This document shows, in pieces, positions 61,947 through 64,000 of a stretch of DNA of 64,000 bases; position 1 is the first letter of the stretch; each line of letters opens with the position of its first letter. This DNA comes from Paraburkholderia susongensis (GTDB lineage: Bacteria; Pseudomonadota; Gammaproteobacteria; Burkholderiales; Burkholderiaceae), in contig NZ_FXAT01000001.1 in the NCBI RefSeq assembly GCF_900177725.1, positions 992,001 to 1,056,000 on the forward strand. The letters run 5' to 3'. Made by a program: the position numbers and the translations under genes. A model generated the notes under the pieces. That model did no database searches and was not told the DNA's origin. It was given only the letters and a program-made list of their open reading frames with translations.

Positions 61947-62048
61947 GGGTATTCGGATTCAGCGATTGATGCTCGCACGCAATGCATGCTGCGTCACAGG
62001 AATCGAACGCAGTGCCCGAGATATCCCGTCGCGACCGGACTAAAGCAT

Positions 62049-62468
62049 CTAGCGCGGGACATCCCCGGGTGCGCCGTCAAAGCGGACGCGCGCGGCATGG
62101 ATGTCGGAATAACGACGATCGGCCCAATCGATGAGGGCCGCCATCGGGTCCAACAGCGATTGGCCTAGCGGGGCCAGACGATATTCAACGGTCGGCGGCC
62201 TGGTGGGAAAAACGTGGCGGGTGATTAGTCCGTCGCGCTCCAGATCGCGGAGTGTCTGAGTAAGCATGCGCTTGGAAATGTCAGGGATGGCTCGGTGAAG
62301 CTCGCTGAAGCGCTGCGATCGCGTCGCGAGCTCCATGATCATGAGCATGCTCCATTTGTCGCCGATGCGGTCGAGCACGTCGCGAACCGCGCAGTGTGCG
62401 GACTGGTCGCCGCCCAATTGACGTTGATATCGGCTGAATCTCTCGATCGCATTCTGTGCGGAGCTCAT
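62049..62468 (-). CDS. HxlR family transcriptional regulator
   Basis: 139 residues from ATG 62468. Winged-helix core [57 protein letters not shown] with Cys (about residue 27) in SAHCAVRD, the redox-sensing cysteine of QorR/HypR types. The spacer upstream holds two inverted repeats and a remnant of a QorB-like gene, the usual target of such regulators. Confidence 0.9.
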   Translation of the reverse strand: MSSAQNAIERFSRYQRQLGGDQSAHCAVRDVLDRIGDKWSMLMIMELATRSQRFSELHRAIPDISKRMLTQTLRDLERDGLITRHVFPTRPPTVEYRLAPLGQSLLDPMAALIDWADRRYSDIHAARVRFDGAPGDVPR

Positions 62469-62503
62469 TCGGGTTCCCTTTAACTCTGCTGGTAACAAAA
62501 AAC

Positions 62504-62544
62504 TGCCTCCTTACGGCGCGAGGCATTGGTCTCTATGATAGACC
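62504..62544. promoter_or_regulatory. Two inverted repeats, possible HxlR operators
   Basis: TGCCTC (62504-62509) with GAGGCA (62520-62525), and GGTCT (62528-62532) with AGACC (62540-62544), 36 to 76 bases upstream of the HxlR start. Arms are short, so confidence is moderate. Confidence 0.45.
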
Positions 62545-62561
62545 TACCCTAAAACATAGAC

Positions 62562-62687
62562 CGCTTTCAACGATTCAACGACCCAACGACGCTCGCCACG
62601 GCCTGTGCCGGAGTCGAGCGCCTGCTGATCATCTCCATCGATGAGTTGGGCGACAGCATTCTTTCCAACAACAGCGTATTGGGATGA
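62562..62687 (+). pseudogene. Remnant of a QorB/NmrA-like NAD(P)H-binding gene
   Basis: A 41-residue open stretch without a start codon reads FNDPTTLATACAGVERLLII, then S-I-D-E-L-G. This is the conserved 'x-D-P-x-x-L-x-x-A-x-x-G-V-x-R-L-L-L-I-S' segment of QorB (quinone oxidoreductase 2) proteins. Both the N-terminal nucleotide motif and the rest are missing. It lies where an HxlR-divergent qorB gene would be. Confidence 0.6.
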
Positions 62688-62741
62688 ATCTCCAGATCGC
62701 GAGTTGACGTTTAAAGGCAATCCTAATCTCAGGAGAAACAC

Positions 62742-63614
62742 ATGTTTTTGGTAATGGGAATTACGGGACGCGTGGGTGGCGCAACGGCCCAACATCTGTT
62801 GGCGCAAGGCAGGAAAGTACGCGCGCTGGTCCGCAATCGCGAGAAGGCGGCGAATTGGGCGGATCAAGGTGTGGAACTGGTCGACGGCGACTGGAATGAT
62901 GCGGCCGCCGTCGAGCGGGCGCTCGAAGGAGTCGAAGGTGCATTTGTCATGCTGCCGGCTGTCTGGGCGCCCTCGCCTGATTTCAAGGAAGCAAAGAGCG
63001 TGATCGCGAACTATGTCGAGGCGCTGACCAAGGCAGCGCCGCCGCGGGTGGTTGTGCTCTCGTCGATGGGTGCGAACAGAACCAGCGGGCTGGGGATGAT
63101 CACGGCCCTGTCGCTTCTGGAGCAAGGACTTCGCCGCCTGCCATTGCCGATCGCCTATGTGCGCGCCGGCGGGTTTTTCGAAAACTTCCTTTACGGCTTG
63201 CACGTCGCCCAGGGCGGCACGCTACCCGTCTACTACAACCCGACGAATCGGAAATCGACCATGGTCGCGACCGGCGATATCGGCGCCGAGGTGACGACGC
63301 TACTGACCGGGCCGGCGTGGTCCGGGCATCGCGTCGTTGAACTTGGCTCGATGGTCAGCGCGGATGAAGTCGCGGCCCAACTGGGCGAAGTCATGCAGCG
63401 CGACGTCAATGCCTTCGCGATCCCGCGGGACGGGTGGCCGGCGGCGTTCGAACAGCTCGGCATCCCGAAGGGCCGGACCGGACCGGCCGAAGCGATGTAC
63501 GACGCCGTGAACGCGGGCTGGATGGACCTCGGCGTCGAGGGTACGGAGCACGTCGCGGGCACGACGTCCCCTCGCGACGTCTTTGCGGCGGCCCACAAGG
63601 CCGCTACGGCATGA
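62742..63614 (+). CDS. NAD(P)H-binding NmrA-like protein
   Basis: 290 residues. MFLVMGITGRVGGATAQHLLAQGRKVRALVRN: Rossmann nucleotide motif of atypical SDRs; VVVLSSMGAN and AYVRAGGFFENFLYGL follow. AGGAG with six-base spacing. Probably a redox-linked reductase or sensor controlled by the divergent HxlR protein. The downstream sequence begins another gene of the same superfamily that is broken. Confidence 0.88.
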   Translation: MFLVMGITGRVGGATAQHLLAQGRKVRALVRNREKAANWADQGVELVDGDWNDAAAVERALEGVEGAFVMLPAVWAPSPDFKEAKSVIANYVEALTKAAPPRVVVLSSMGANRTSGLGMITALSLLEQGLRRLPLPIAYVRAGGFFENFLYGLHVAQGGTLPVYYNPTNRKSTMVATGDIGAEVTTLLTGPAWSGHRVVELGSMVSADEVAAQLGEVMQRDVNAFAIPRDGWPAAFEQLGIPKGRTGPAEAMYDAVNAGWMDLGVEGTEHVAGTTSPRDVFAAAHKAATA

Positions 63615-63651
63615 ACCGCGGCATTCACGCCAGGCAAGATCGAGCTCTGGC

Positions 63652-63708
63652 ATGAAGGTTTTTGTTTTGGGTGCGACGGGCGGAAGCGGACGGCAGATCG
63701 TCCGCTTC
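63652..63708 (+). pseudogene. N-terminal fragment of a second NAD(P)H-binding gene
   Basis: ATG 63652 begins MKVFVLGATGGSGRQIVR, a perfect start for an atypical SDR with G-x-x-G-x-x-G, but after about 18 residues the match ends, and the frame runs on into the start region of the next gene without family features. Only the first strand and helix of the gene remain. Confidence 0.65.
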
Positions 63709-63766
63709 GTCGACCAGGCGGTCACACTGGTCCTCGGCGATACCCTCATCAGACAAGGAAGGACGC

Positions 63767-64000
63767 ATGTCCAAGATATCCTGGCGCCAGGCATTACCTT
63801 TGGCTCTTGCCGCTTTTTTCGTCGTGGGAGGGCTCAGCAACATCCTCGCGCCGCGATCCATCATTGAGGAATACCTGAAGTGGGGGTATCCGCACTGGTT
63901 CCATTTCGTGACCGGTTCGCTGGAACTTACGACCGCCGTTCTGCTGGCACGGGAACAGACGCGGCTGTGGGGCTCGGCGCTCGGCTGCGCCGTGATGTTG
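63767..64000 (+). CDS. DoxX-like membrane protein (3' end outside window)
   Basis: 78 residues visible, open to the window edge. AAGGAAGG precedes the ATG. Starts MSKISWRQALPLALAAFFVV, a TM helix, then GGLSNILAP and a second TM around VTGSLELTTAVLL. This fits the small four-TM DoxX_2 family, often beside stress-related oxidoreductases. Confidence 0.75.
   Translation, partial: MSKISWRQALPLALAAFFVVGGLSNILAPRSIIEEYLKWGYPHWFHFVTGSLELTTAVLLAREQTRLWGSALGCAVML

Noticed and set aside
61929..62168. A 79-codon plus-strand frame after tRNA-Ser
   Set aside because: It starts inside the T-run of the terminator and overlaps the HxlR gene antisense; no features.

Overview
The window is a high-GC stretch of a Burkholderiaceae chromosome, most like Paraburkholderia or Burkholderia. 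The evidence is strong GC bias at third codon positions, a Burkholderia-type porin, the yicC-gmk-rpoZ-spoT / rph-rdgB-hemW neighbourhood, and the style of the regulator and oxidoreductase genes. No rRNA operon, complete insertion sequence, prophage or CRISPR array is visible.

1-4020: the 3' end of a guanine deaminase gene, an Nramp Mn/Fe importer (mntH), a Tat-exported YncE-like beta-propeller protein and a membrane fatty-acid-hydroxylase family protein. 4069-21998 (minus strand): one tightly packed operon of 15 genes, many overlapping by 1-4 bases, for an aryl polyene (APE) membrane pigment. It has an aromatic ammonia-lyase and an AMP-ligase for the aryl starter, two acyl carrier proteins, four ketosynthase-like proteins, a ketoreductase, two dehydratase domains (one fused to the ligase), a thioesterase, acyl- and glycosyl-transferases, and LolA/MMPL/COG4648 proteins for export or attachment. 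The operon ends in a flavin enzyme with halogenase hallmarks.

22062-28619: a yybP-ykoY manganese riboswitch in front of a TMEM165/GDT1 Mn exporter, a DUF4136 lipoprotein, pepN, fbp and tRNA-Thr. Two arrays of the octamer TTGCGTGA lie in the spacers. 28951-41258: an accessory zone of small regulator/target pairs (LysR, TetR), most with obvious palindromic operators. It includes a ParD-like/Map gene pair with its own palindrome, and a C45-peptidase/hydrolase/MFS operon divergent from a LysR gene. 41571-46007: a phcBSRQ-type fatty-acid-methyl-ester quorum-sensing operon in which phcR has lost its kinase core through an internal deletion and frame change. 46008-48019 is gene-poor, with two short likely genes.

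48020-61839: conserved chromosome, with periplasmic chorismate mutase, an exonuclease/GIY-YIG protein, a cold-shock protein, a porin, greB, duplicated tRNA-Arg, a NinX-like gene, spoT, rpoZ, gmk, yicC, rph, rdgB, hemW and tRNA-Ser. 61840-64000: an HxlR regulator with remnants of NAD(P)H-binding genes around an intact paralogue, then the start of a DoxX-like gene cut by the window edge.
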